DNA from: a virus
Length of the DNA stretch: 40,884 nt
Strand: one strand, 5' to 3'
Virus record (IMG/VR): IMGVR_UViG_3300033141_003005
Coordinates: 1 to 40,884 of that record
Shown here: in pieces, positions 23,357 to 29,940 of the stretch
Layout: each line of letters opens with the position of its first letter
Numbering within the stretch: position 1 is the first letter of the stretch
The notes under the pieces: generated by a model
The model's input: only the letters and a program-made list of their open reading frames with translations
What the model was told of the DNA's origin: nothing
Databases searched by the model: none
Position numbers and translations under genes: made by a program

Positions 23357-23720
23357 CTCTTTTCCCTGGTAAGCTCTTGTATAAAATTTCAATCATGTTC
23401 TTGATCACAGACAGCATTTCCTGCTTGTCCCCCAATATCTCCGGGCTTTTAAGCACCAGCTTCAATTTTATGATTTCTTCGGGTTCCTTTTCCTTTAGAG
23501 GCTTATCCCAGTGGGAAGGATCCACCCCAAAGTAATCGCAAACAGCCCGGAAAGTGTCACGCCCTAGCCGTGGTCGTACTCCACTTACGAACATGGAGTA
23601 CATTGACTGCGAGATCTTGAGCCTGCGAGCGAACTCGGTCTTGTTAAGTCCAAGTCTTTCCCGCTCTGATTCAAGCTCGAACCTTAGCTTTTCCCAATCA
23701 GTACGATCTTCCCCATACAT
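23346..23720 (-). CDS. XRE-family phage repressor
   Basis: The 124-aa protein has an N-terminal HTH of the XRE/Cro-CI type (about 15-70). Signature segments are LGLNKTEFARRLKISQSMYS, MFVSGVRPRLGRDTF and VCDYFGVDPSHW. The C-terminus is a helical, charged tail (EEIIKLKLVLKSPE) without the S24 peptidase domain of classical CI, so induction may not work by RecA autocleavage. It diverges from the replication operon across operator dyads, which is the standard arrangement of a lysogeny switch. A GGAG site precedes the ATG. Confidence 0.85.
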   Translation of the reverse strand: MYGEDRTDWEKLRFELESERERLGLNKTEFARRLKISQSMYSMFVSGVRPRLGRDTFRAVCDYFGVDPSHWDKPLKEKEPEEIIKLKLVLKSPEILGDKQEMLSVIKNMIEILYKSLPGKRDEV

Positions 23721-23796
23721 ACTAACACTCCTTTCTTTTTCGGCCCCTCAGTCCACATTCCCTCCTCCACGTAGGGGTTAAGTATCACCTCCCCTC

Positions 23797-23892
23797 TTGA
23801 CAGCAGCACAAAAGTTGTGATAGTTTCACAGTGACGGTGATGATCACGTCACCTGCGTAGATAAGTCTATTACAACTTTGGATTCGTGTCAA
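23797..23892. promoter_or_regulatory. Divergent control region: two promoters and overlapping operators
   Basis: The plus promoter toward replication has TTGACA (23797..23802), 16 bp, then GATAGT (23819..23824). The minus promoter toward the repressor has TTGACA (23892..23887), 17 bp, then TAGACT (23869..23864). Three dyads lie between or over them: CACAA-N3-TTGTG (23807..23819), TGTGA-N5-TCACA (23816..23830), and GTGAT-N-ATCAC (23837..23847) nested in TGACG...CGTCA (23832..23851). Read on the minus strand the first contains TATCAC-N7-GTGCTG, the operator form found at two other promoters. Confidence 0.8.
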
Positions 23893-23915
23893 GAACTTTT
23901 TTTGTGGAGGGCTGG

Positions 23916-25241
23916 ATGCTTTCTAACCATGAGGTGGAAGTGACCATCTTGGGGGCCATCCTCCAGGGCCACCCGATTCCAGATATCGAGGAAGAAGATT
24001 TCAGTGAGGTGCAGCATCGAGCGATCTTCCGGGGGATCCTTGCCCTACGAGAGAAGAAAACACCCATCAATATCGCCACCATTTTAGGTGTGATACCCAC
24101 AACTGTCAAGCCATTTTACATTTCATCCCTCGTGGATAACACACCCGAGGGAATTAATATGGATTTCTACGTCCGGAAGCTCAGGACACTTCGTGTAAAT
24201 CGTGAGTTGTACTCCAAATTTACACAATATGCTGAGGAAATTGAAACCGGGAAAGAAGCTTATGAAATTCTTGAAACTCTGAAAGAGGAGATAAAGCACT
24301 ATCAGCTTCTCCTTAAAAGCAGGGATATCACGACAGACACTATCAAGGAGTGGATAGAGAATGTTGACGGCAGCTTTACTCTTTCAGAGATCTATCAAGA
24401 ACTGGGCATCAATAGTAGACGGAAGAAAGCCCTTGTTCGCCAGGCACTCACTCGCATGGTGAAGGCCGGGCTTCTCGACAGGGGCAGGGGGCCGGGACAT
24501 TTTAGGAAGCGTGACCAGGATCTAGAAGTAATAGACTTCAAGGGCACCCAGGCAAAAGAACTGCCTTTTCGTTTTCCATTCAAGATAGAGAACTTTTACC
24601 GCACATTTCCAGGAAACATCATTGTAGTAGCCGGAGAACCGGACACAGGCAAGACTGCCTTCCTTCTAAATCTCGTCCGGCTGAACATGAAACAGCATCG
24701 CATCGTGTACTTCTCTTCGGAGATGGGGCCGATTGAAATGCGCTCCCGGTTGGAGGAGTTCTCCAAAATAGCAGATCCTGCAGGAAATCTCGGACTGCAG
24801 GACTGGAATTTCGAGGCATATGAACGGTCGGAGGGTTTCGCCGATATAATCCAGCCAGATGCCGTGAATATTATTGACTTCCTGGAAATTCACGACGAGT
24901 TCTACAAGATCTCAAAAATGATGAGGGAAATTCACGACAGACTCGAATCGGGCATTGCGGTCGTAGCCATCCAGAAAAACCGGGGAGCAACCTGGGGACT
25001 TGGAGGGCAGAGAGGTATGGAGAAACCCAGGCTGTACCTCACCCTTGATAGCCCGCCGGACAAAGAAGCACACGTGTTGACCATTGTTAAGTGCAAGAAC
25101 TGGCGACTGCCAGAGTTGAATCCCCGGTATATGGCCGTGGACTTCAAGCTGATTCGGGGATGTTGGTTTAAACAGGAGGGTACTTGGTACAGGCGTCCTC
25201 CGGAAACAGATAACCAAAAAAAGAGGAGGTTCGTATTATGA
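23916..25241 (+). CDS. DnaB-like replicative helicase/ATPase with internal winged-helix domain
   Basis: ATG 23916 with GGAGGG is preferred over an upstream GTG at 23886. The 441-aa protein has a DnaB-N-like helical domain (about 1-95: HEVEVTILGAILQG; FSEVQHRAIFRGILAL; INIATILG). Next is a winged-helix segment (about 153-200: LSEIYQELGINSRR, ALTRMVKAGLLDRGRG), then a RecA-fold ATPase with Walker A GEPDTGKTAF (about 240). SSEMG and a Walker-B-like VNIIDFLEI follow. The mid-protein winged helix is not part of classical DnaB and could let the protein recognise an origin directly (inference). First gene of the plus replication operon. Confidence 0.82.
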   Translation: MLSNHEVEVTILGAILQGHPIPDIEEEDFSEVQHRAIFRGILALREKKTPINIATILGVIPTTVKPFYISSLVDNTPEGINMDFYVRKLRTLRVNRELYSKFTQYAEEIETGKEAYEILETLKEEIKHYQLLLKSRDITTDTIKEWIENVDGSFTLSEIYQELGINSRRKKALVRQALTRMVKAGLLDRGRGPGHFRKRDQDLEVIDFKGTQAKELPFRFPFKIENFYRTFPGNIIVVAGEPDTGKTAFLLNLVRLNMKQHRIVYFSSEMGPIEMRSRLEEFSKIADPAGNLGLQDWNFEAYERSEGFADIIQPDAVNIIDFLEIHDEFYKISKMMREIHDRLESGIAVVAIQKNRGATWGLGGQRGMEKPRLYLTLDSPPDKEAHVLTIVKCKNWRLPELNPRYMAVDFKLIRGCWFKQEGTWYRRPPETDNQKKRRFVL

Positions 25242-25594
25242 ATCTAGTGATCCTTAAAGGCAGACTTGGACAAGACCCAGATCTCTCCTATACGCCGAGT
25301 GGAGTGGCCGTTTGTCGCTTCTCGCTGGCAACGACTGAGTATGTCAAGGGAGAGGAAAAGACTGCTTGGCATCGAGTGGTTGCCTTCAACAAGATAGGGG
25401 AGGCTATTGGCAATTACTGCAAGAAGGGCAGGGAGATCCTTGTGGAGGGACGCCTGCAGTATGGCAGCTACGAAGACAGTAACGGAATAACGAGATATAC
25501 CACTGACATTATTGTCAATAGGTTTGAGTTCTGTGGCGACAAGAGGGAAGCTCAGGCTGCCCCAGAAGACGATCTGACTGATGTGCCATTCTAA
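25238..25594 (+). CDS. ssb: Single-stranded DNA-binding protein
   Basis: The 118-aa protein has an OB-fold SSB core: NLVILKGRLGQDPDLSYTPS, VCRFSLATTE, WHRVVAFNKIGE, LVEGRLQYGSYEDSNG. It ends in an acidic tail DDLTDVPF that matches the partner-docking C-terminus of bacterial SSBs. It overlaps the helicase stop by four bases, with an AGGAGG ribosome site. It coats single strands at the fork and during ERF-mediated annealing. Confidence 0.95.
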   Translation: MNLVILKGRLGQDPDLSYTPSGVAVCRFSLATTEYVKGEEKTAWHRVVAFNKIGEAIGNYCKKGREILVEGRLQYGSYEDSNGITRYTTDIIVNRFEFCGDKREAQAAPEDDLTDVPF

Positions 25595-25604
25595 GGGGGC
25601 TGCA

Positions 25605-25979
25605 ATGATCAGGTTTGAGTTGCCAATCAAGCTGAAGACCACCAACGAACTGAAGCGGATGCTCTGCAACCCCAAGCCGAAAGTGGGGGCGGCAATGTAT
25701 GCCGCCTACCGTAAAAAGCTTACTGAAATGATCGAGAAACAAGTGGGTGAGCACTGTAATCTCGGCAAGCCACGGGTGCCTCGCCGGGTGCGGATTACCT
25801 ACTTCACTAAACGGCTACAGGACGAGGGTAATTTCCGGGGGCTGTGTCTCAAGCCCCTGGAGGATGCCCTGGTGGACTTGCAACTGATTCGAGATGATTC
25901 CCCGGAATGGGTAAAGATTATGGCGGAGCAGATTCGCAATAGCAGGAGGGCCTATCGTGTGGTCGTGGAGATTATATGA
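25605..25979 (+). CDS. RusA-like Holliday-junction resolvase
   Basis: The start at 25605 follows AAGGGGG; an in-frame upstream ATG lies inside the ssb end. The 124-aa protein fits RusA: VRITYFTKRLQDEGNFRGLC, then CLKPLEDALVDLQLIRDDSP, giving the clustered acidic metal ligands, and a final VVVEI strand. It resolves branched DNA formed in replication/recombination before packaging. One catalytic acidic position reads DEGN rather than the usual D-x-D-N, so the exact ligand set is uncertain. Confidence 0.8.
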   Translation: MIRFELPIKLKTTNELKRMLCNPKPKVGAAMYAAYRKKLTEMIEKQVGEHCNLGKPRVPRRVRITYFTKRLQDEGNFRGLCLKPLEDALVDLQLIRDDSPEWVKIMAEQIRNSRRAYRVVVEII

Positions 25980-26308
25980 TGGTTCTGAAAAGTGGAGCAG
26001 AAGCAATACAGTTGTATCTTGGGTACCTTCTTAATGAAGGCATAGAGTTGACGCCGGAAGAAATTCGTGCCTTCGAGATGGAAGAAACACGACAGCTGTT
26101 TCTTGATATCGAGAAGGCAATACAGCAGTTGACGGAATATGATCGGCAAATCATTCTACGCTACTGTTTCGATATCTTCTGCATTTGGGACGAGGGTGCA
26201 AAGCTGGTAGCGTTCAACCAGTGGCCGCACCGAGCACAGTGGTCTGGAGTTTGTGAACGTCTGTGGGAGAAAATACCAGATGACTACAAAGAGGACAAGC
26301 ATAGTTGA
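25976..26308 (+). CDS. Hypothetical helical protein, 110 aa
   Basis: The ATG overlaps the RusA stop. The product is helical with EEIRAFEMEETRQLFLDIEK and LTEYDRQIILRYCFDIF, which vaguely recalls phage late-gene regulator proteins with sigma-like helices. The similarity is too weak for a claim. It is part of the replication operon. Confidence 0.6.
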   Translation: MMVLKSGAEAIQLYLGYLLNEGIELTPEEIRAFEMEETRQLFLDIEKAIQQLTEYDRQIILRYCFDIFCIWDEGAKLVAFNQWPHRAQWSGVCERLWEKIPDDYKEDKHS

Positions 26309-26483
26309 ACACTGGTATGACGAAAGAGCATACGAAGAATTCTGTAGGTGGATGCTGAAATGGGATCTGGTTCATTCAGATGTATTGCGGATGCTGGTAA
26401 GGCAGGCAGAAGGGATGCCGCCGAAGGGATGGGAAAAGAAAGGCCGCCCAAGCAAGAAGCAGGCGGCCTCGTGCGTAGAGTGA
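26280..26483 (+). CDS. Small hypothetical protein, 67 aa
   Basis: The start at 26280 is chosen because GGGAG lies upstream and the frame overlaps the previous gene by 29 bp. The product is Trp-rich (EHWYDERAYEEFCRWMLKWD) with a basic C-terminus (GRPSKKQAA). A GC-rich 7-bp inverted repeat (26442..26448 and 26462..26468) lies in its 3' end and may help end the operon. It converges on the minus-strand HTH gene 2 bp away. Confidence 0.6.
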   Translation: MTTKRTSIVEHWYDERAYEEFCRWMLKWDLVHSDVLRMLVRQAEGMPPKGWEKKGRPSKKQAASCVE

Positions 26484-26485
26484 GG

Positions 26486-26686
26486 TTAACCCTGTCGGCA
26501 GTTGTCGACGTAGGGGTTGTCGTGTAGATCTGGCCACATCCAGGCGTAACAAGGAACCCCAGTTGCACGTTCCAGGCGTTCTGCCATGCGCTTACTAGGA
26601 TTCCTGCGCCTGCGGATTATCATACTGACCATTGCTGGAGAGACCTTTGCCTTTCGAGCAATGGCACGGACTCCCATTTTTTTCAT
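26486..26686 (-). CDS. Cro/XRE-like helix-turn-helix protein, 66 aa
   Basis: ATG 26686 follows AGGAG with 7-nt spacing. The product MKKMGVRAIARKAKVSPAMV continues with SMIIRRRRNPSKRMAERLER, a full XRE helix-turn-helix of minimal size, similar to Cro-type regulators. It is the last gene of the minus accessory operon, so it may be a late-acting repressor of that operon or of the lysogeny switch (inference). Confidence 0.75.
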   Translation of the reverse strand: MKKMGVRAIARKAKVSPAMVSMIIRRRRNPSKRMAERLERATGVPCYAWMWPDLHDNPYVDNCRQG

Positions 26687-26696
26687 AAGCACTCTC

Positions 26697-26876
26697 CTAT
26701 ATTCCATACTGCAGCTGCTCCCACAGCTTGCGTTCACGTCTCACTTTACGAGCTTTGTCCAAAAACCATTCGGCTTGTCTATAATTTCCCAACTCCATAG
26801 CAGTACGGTATTGCATCCAGTACCGCTCTTCTTTCCGCTGTTGTCTAATTTTCTTTCGTATTTGACGGCTCTTCAT
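26697..26876 (-). CDS. Small basic helical protein, 59 aa
   Basis: The start at 26876 follows GGGGAGGTG. The product is Arg/Lys/Gln-rich (MKSRQIRKKIRQQRKEERYW) with a second helix (NYRQAEWFLDKARKVRRERK). It is probably nucleic-acid binding by charge. Function unknown. Confidence 0.6.
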   Translation of the reverse strand: MKSRQIRKKIRQQRKEERYWMQYRTAMELGNYRQAEWFLDKARKVRRERKLWEQLQYGI

Positions 26877-27129
26877 TGGACACCTCCCCACAAACTAGCG
26901 AAATGGCGGAGAAAATTCCTTGATTGGACACTTCTCCGCTGCCGGGCATTGCTGCCAAACCGGAGCGAACAGCAGCTGTAAGCATGTCAATTTCGATTTT
27001 GTCCAGGGCCGAACCGATTCCCTGGCGAATGGCTCGGTCGATGTATGTAATAGCTTCGCCAATTGAAATCTTCCCCTGGAGCATTTTGTCCCTTGCCAAC
27101 ATGACCTCAGTGAAGTTAATAACTTTCAT
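26845..27129 (-). CDS. Hypothetical protein, 94 aa
   Basis: A GGAGGTG site precedes the ATG. The N-terminal half is a helical bundle (MKVINFTEVMLARDKMLQGK; ISIGEAITYIDRAIRQGIG). The rest is low in charge, with a Ser/Asn-rich tail. It overlaps both neighbours. No family is recognised. Confidence 0.6.
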   Translation of the reverse strand: MKVINFTEVMLARDKMLQGKISIGEAITYIDRAIRQGIGSALDKIEIDMLTAAVRSGLAAMPGSGEVSNQGIFSAISLVCGEVSNEEPSNTKEN

Positions 27130-27325
27130 AAATCACCTCCGGGAGTAGATCCCCAAAATCACGTTTGTTTTCACAATAGCAACCATTGTGAATAACTGTG
27201 GAAAAAACACACCCACATTTAAGGCAACGGCCTTCTGTTACCGTTGACTCGTAAAGAATGTAGGTGCGAACGCCGTGGATTTCACGGCAGCCGCACTCAG
27301 GACAATTGATTTCTCTTTCAATCAT
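27116..27325 (-). CDS. Zinc-ribbon protein, 69 aa
   Basis: ATG 27325 follows GGGAGGAC. Two CxxC pairs (CPECGCREIHG and CLKCGCVFST) flank a beta hairpin in a zinc-ribbon layout. The start lies within the end of the upstream small membrane gene (ATGATTGA overlap). It may bind nucleic acid or RNA polymerase (inference). Confidence 0.65.
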   Translation of the reverse strand: MIEREINCPECGCREIHGVRTYILYESTVTEGRCLKCGCVFSTVIHNGCYCENKRDFGDLLPEVIYESY

Positions 27326-27488
27326 CTTCGTCCTCCCAGTAATCAGAGAAAAGGGCTTCCCTAATTTCATCGTCCACCGACTGTGGCAACTCCCAAGTGT
27401 AGCCAAACAGTCGGGCGATGCGCTCAATGATGAGAGTTACGAACCACATCCCGCCTAAACCTATAACTAGCGCACCTAATCCTTCCAT
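27318..27488 (-). CDS. Small single-TM protein with acidic tail, 56 aa
   Basis: GGAGGTG precedes the ATG. The product starts MEGLGALVIGLGGMWFVTLI, a membrane helix, and ends in a very acidic tail (FSDYWEDEDD). It is probably an inner-membrane peptide of the accessory operon. Its acidic cytoplasmic tail could bind a basic partner (speculative). Confidence 0.6.
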   Translation of the reverse strand: MEGLGALVIGLGGMWFVTLIIERIARLFGYTWELPQSVDDEIREALFSDYWEDEDD

Positions 27489-27491
27489 GGT

Positions 27492-27785
27492 TCACCTCCG
27501 TTTGATTTCGATCTGATTCCAGGGCTGAGAGGGATCCTCCCTGTTCAGCCACATTTCTTCTATCTTCTCGGCATAATTGCGCTTTGTGATCCCTGCCTGA
27601 GTCTTGCTCACGACTCGGGCATGAATTTCAGCAACGATATCAATGCCGCCATTAGGTTTCCTGGGATGCCATTCATAGATACACTTCACTCTCTCGGCAT
27701 CCCGCCGGGTAGCAAAGGGGCCGTCGACCAGTTGCCAACGGTCTCCTGCCCAATTACTCTTTATCTGAATGAAGTAAGTTGCCAT
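27492..27785 (-). CDS. Hypothetical protein, 97 aa
   Basis: The start at 27785 follows AGGAGGTG. The product has a beta-alpha-beta N-terminus (MATYFIQIKSNWAGDRWQLV; FATRRDAERVKCIYEW), similar in style to small SPOR/ACT-like folds, but I cannot assign it. It is followed by a Trp/Arg-rich end. It lies in the accessory operon between the 147-aa and the 56-aa genes. Confidence 0.6.
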   Translation of the reverse strand: MATYFIQIKSNWAGDRWQLVDGPFATRRDAERVKCIYEWHPRKPNGGIDIVAEIHARVVSKTQAGITKRNYAEKIEEMWLNREDPSQPWNQIEIKRR

Positions 27786-27786
27786 A

Positions 27787-28230
27787 TCACACCTCCTGCT
27801 TCTTGATCCACCCCACCGTTCGCCCGAGCCGTACCTGGCGGGCGACATAGAGGGAATTATTCCATATTTTCAGTGAAGACCAGGGTGTCTGCCGTCCGTA
27901 AATACCGAACACACAGGCTTTCACTTTACCCTGACCGTATGCTACCATCGCCATTGCCCTGTTGTCCATAAGGGCAACGCCTATGATTTGAGCAACAGCC
28001 GGGGCCAGCATTTCTGCATAAATATCACCCCTGGCCACGTACACCTTACGAGACTTGATCCCTCCCCACGAACCATAAGCCCAAAATACGTTCCCGTCCG
28101 GGGCATACACCCACAAATTATGCTTGGGAAGAAAGATGGGATCCTTGCCAGCCATGTTTGCGAACTGGCAGGCAGTCTTGTTAAATGCCCGTGTAGCTGT
28201 GGGTTCAAAAGGTGCTCTTACTTGCTTCAT
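27787..28230 (-). CDS. Hypothetical protein, 147 aa
   Basis: ATG 28230 follows GGGAGGT, and a strong hairpin (28246..28264) sits just upstream. The product begins MKQVRAPFEPTATRAFNKTA and is rich in aromatic and Gly residues with many short strands (NLWVYAPDGNVFWAYGSWGG). No known family is recognised. It directly follows the GP88-domain gene, and the pair may act together. Confidence 0.6.
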   Translation of the reverse strand: MKQVRAPFEPTATRAFNKTACQFANMAGKDPIFLPKHNLWVYAPDGNVFWAYGSWGGIKSRKVYVARGDIYAEMLAPAVAQIIGVALMDNRAMAMVAYGQGKVKACVFGIYGRQTPWSSLKIWNNSLYVARQVRLGRTVGWIKKQEV

Positions 28231-28245
28231 TTTGACCTCCCTTCT

Positions 28246-28264
28246 GGGGAGCACGAAGCTCCCC
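28246..28264 (-). other. GC-rich hairpin with UUCGU loop before RBS (hairpin 3)
   Basis: On the minus strand GGGGAGC-TTCGT-GCTCCCC forms a perfect 7-bp stem. It is followed after 3 bp by the GGGAGG ribosome site of the gene starting at 28230. There is no U-tract, so it is not a terminator. It resembles hairpins at 29264..29284 and 29876..29892 in the same operon. Confidence 0.7.
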
Positions 28265-28289
28265 ACTGTTGCAGGAAACACGTCTGTTG

Positions 28290-28928
28290 TTATGATCTTT
28301 TGCGTAGAGGGAAAATGATATCTGCTGCGCTTGTTGCACAAAGAGAACACTTCTTGCAACTACCAGGGCAAACTGGGCTACCCTTTGGTATCTGATTTTC
28401 TGGCATTACATACGTTGATCCCCATGGGCCATTCGGATAGCCCGAGAACTTTACCCTGAAGACAATTCCTCTGTAATCTAGATCATATCTTGCCGTGTAA
28501 CCATATACGATAAGATGTGGATAAATCCCCCTAAGGTTCTCTGTAACGAAATTGAGCTTGTAAACATCTCTCTGAGAGAAGAAATCTCCGCTTTCATTGA
28601 AACGAATCTTGTCGATCAGGAAACCATATCTTCCGTAAACGGCAGCTATAATCTGCGCTAGGTCTGCAGTTATTTCTCTGGCAGATTTTTTGCGCCAGTA
28701 AATCTGTTGCCTGTTTCTATACCGCTCTACCGAACGATACGTATTTTCATCTGCATAAGCGTAGCAATGTTTACTGACCTTACATAAGCCCATTGCTCTA
28801 CTTGGGCATCTGTGCGCTGATCCCATATTAATGACGAGAGTTGTCTCTGGGAGTTTATGATTGCCTGCCTTTACGAGACAACCATTGTGCTCAATATAAA
28901 TACCGCTTTTACATTTCAAGAATTTCAT
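28290..28928 (-). CDS. GP88-domain protein
   Basis: The 212-aa protein matches the gene-product-88 phage family: GNHKLPETTLVINMG, then RCPSRAMGLCKVSKHCYAYA, a helical segment with Arg/Tyr (RSVERYRNRQQIYW), the RFNESGDFFSQRD motif, a YGYTAR strand and a final CPGSCKKCSLC. Seven or more conserved Cys suggest a metal or Fe-S cofactor. The family has no established biochemical role. It is the first gene behind one of two near-identical promoters that overlap operators, so it is probably repressor-controlled. Confidence 0.82.
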   Translation of the reverse strand: MKFLKCKSGIYIEHNGCLVKAGNHKLPETTLVINMGSAHRCPSRAMGLCKVSKHCYAYADENTYRSVERYRNRQQIYWRKKSAREITADLAQIIAAVYGRYGFLIDKIRFNESGDFFSQRDVYKLNFVTENLRGIYPHLIVYGYTARYDLDYRGIVFRVKFSGYPNGPWGSTYVMPENQIPKGSPVCPGSCKKCSLCATSAADIIFPLRKRS

Positions 28929-28947
28929 TGTTTCCCTCCCTTGTAGT

Positions 28948-29005
28948 TTGTGGTATCCTGTTCAATTGTTGTAAACAGGATACCACAATTGATGTGATAT
29001 GTCAA
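28948..29005 (-). promoter_or_regulatory. Promoter with 15-bp inverted repeat operator, before the GP88 gene
   Basis: The minus-strand TTGACA (29005..29000) is followed after 17 bp by TATCCT (28982..28977). The spacer carries the dyad TATCAC-N7-GTGGTA. The -10 lies in a perfect 15-bp inverted repeat: TTGTGGTATCCTGTT at 28948..28962 and its complement at 28974..28988. A stretch of about 45 bp here recurs almost unchanged at 29898..29940. Confidence 0.85.
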
Positions 29006-29086
29006 TTCCTAAAAAAGTAGATGGATTCGTTGTATGGCTTTACTGATCAGTTCTACTCTCCTACACCATTTTCAGCGTAATCTGTC

Positions 29087-29245
29087 CTATCTTTCGCAAA
29101 AATCGCATTTTGCTTCATTGTTGTTAGTTGTCAGAATCTCAATAAAATCTTCTTTGTAAAAATCATTCTCCCTTAAACACTCTTCACAGATGGTAATTGC
29201 TGTACCTACGAGAACACTCTTGGTAATGTACAGATAATACTTCAT
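29087..29245 (-). CDS. Zinc-finger-like mini-protein, 52 aa
   Basis: The ATG at 29245 follows AAGGTGA. The product MKYYLYITKSVLVGTAITIC has a beta hairpin, then CEECLRENDF, a helix and CDFCER, so two CxxC pairs in a treble-clef-like order. A GC-rich hairpin (29264..29284) lies just upstream. It is too short for usual calling but well formed. Function unknown. Confidence 0.65.
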   Translation of the reverse strand: MKYYLYITKSVLVGTAITICEECLRENDFYKEDFIEILTTNNNEAKCDFCER

Positions 29246-29263
29246 GATTCACCTTACCTTTCT

Positions 29264-29284
29264 GACCGGGCATGAAGCCCGGTC
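29264..29284 (-). other. GC-rich hairpin with UUCAU loop before RBS (hairpin 2)
   Basis: On the minus strand GACCGGGC-TTCAT-GCCCGGTC forms a perfect 8-bp stem with a 5-base loop. It is followed by AGAAAGGTAAGGTGA, the ribosome site of the 52-aa gene. It has no U-tract. It is part of a recurrent hairpin set in the accessory operon. Confidence 0.7.
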
Positions 29285-29292
29285 TGTTAGAA

Positions 29293-29703
29293 TTAGTCAA
29301 TGTCATGAATAAGTTTATACATACTGGCAACTGTTTGTTTTATTTCAGAGAAACTTACTTTGTTGTTATCGAAATCTCCTATTAGGCTTTCAAGGGCTTG
29401 CATCTTGTCAAACAGCTGAGAAACATATACATCATGCCATTGCTTAAGAGCAAGCCTAGTTGCTTTAATCCAAAAGATAATACTATTTTTGTACGGTATA
29501 TAGATACCTATTCCACCATCAATCCATACCTGAGCCGTACCATGTTCTCCACCTTGCAGGAGTACATTGATATTTGGCTGATTTAGACTGTACTCCGGCC
29601 TAATAACATACTTGTAAATTATGGTGTTTAGTTTCTTTTCGGAGTACTCGAAATCCACTTGGTATCGGTCTCCATCAACCTGAAAATGCGTAATGTGTGT
29701 CAT
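29293..29703 (-). CDS. Hypothetical protein, 136 aa
   Basis: The start at 29703 (MTHITHFQVDGDRYQVDFEY) follows GGAGGG. The N-terminal half is beta-rich with a Gly-rich strand (GGEHGTAQVWIDGGIGIYIP). The C-terminal half is helical (FDKMQALESLIGDF; KQTVASMYKLIHDID). No family is recognised. It is the second gene behind the promoter at 29912..29940. Confidence 0.65.
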   Translation of the reverse strand: MTHITHFQVDGDRYQVDFEYSEKKLNTIIYKYVIRPEYSLNQPNINVLLQGGEHGTAQVWIDGGIGIYIPYKNSIIFWIKATRLALKQWHDVYVSQLFDKMQALESLIGDFDNNKVSFSEIKQTVASMYKLIHDID

Positions 29704-29720
29704 TGTGCAATCCCTCCATT

Positions 29721-29843
29721 CTAGTAAAGTTTCCACCATACAAGAGCAATCACCTGGACGGCAATGCTCATGAACCCCACGAAGAAAAGCTTGTTGAATT
29801 TGCTTTCTGCTTCTCGTAGTAGTTTCTCAATGTCTTTGCTCAT
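29721..29843 (-). CDS. Small tail-anchored-like membrane protein, 40 aa
   Basis: AGGAGGG precedes the ATG. The product MSKDIEKLLREAESKFNKLF has a charged helix and then a C-terminal membrane helix (FFVGFMSIAVQVIALVWW) ending KLY. It is the first gene of the minus accessory operon, after hairpin 1. It may be a membrane-acting early peptide (speculative). Confidence 0.6.
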   Translation of the reverse strand: MSKDIEKLLREAESKFNKLFFVGFMSIAVQVIALVWWKLY

Positions 29844-29875
29844 AGAATCCCTCCTATTCCAAGGTTAACCACCAA

Positions 29876-29892
29876 GGGCTTGCGTGAAGCCC
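29876..29892 (-). other. Hairpin with CACGC/UUCAC loop in 5' leader (hairpin 1)
   Basis: On the minus strand GGGCTT-CACGC-AAGCCC forms a 6-bp stem about 20 nt after the -10 element, in the 5' leader before the 40-aa gene. After GGGC the loop-side sequence reads UUCAC, close to UUCAU and UUCGU in the other two hairpins of this operon. Confidence 0.6.
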
Positions 29893-29911
29893 GTGTTTAA
29901 TTGTTGTAAAC

Positions 29912-29940
29912 AGGATAGCACAACTGACGTGATATGTCAA
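29912..29940 (-). promoter_or_regulatory. Promoter with operator, first gene of the accessory operon
   Basis: The minus-strand TTGACA (29940..29935), 17-bp spacer and TATCCT (29917..29912) match the promoter at 28977..29005 nearly base for base. The spacer holds the dyad TATCAC-N7-GTGCTA. The near-identity over about 45 bp, extending past the -10, points to duplication and a shared regulator. Confidence 0.85.

Noticed and set aside
26442-26468. Terminator for the replication operon
   Set aside because: A GC-rich 7-bp inverted repeat exists but lies inside the coding sequence with no U-tract.
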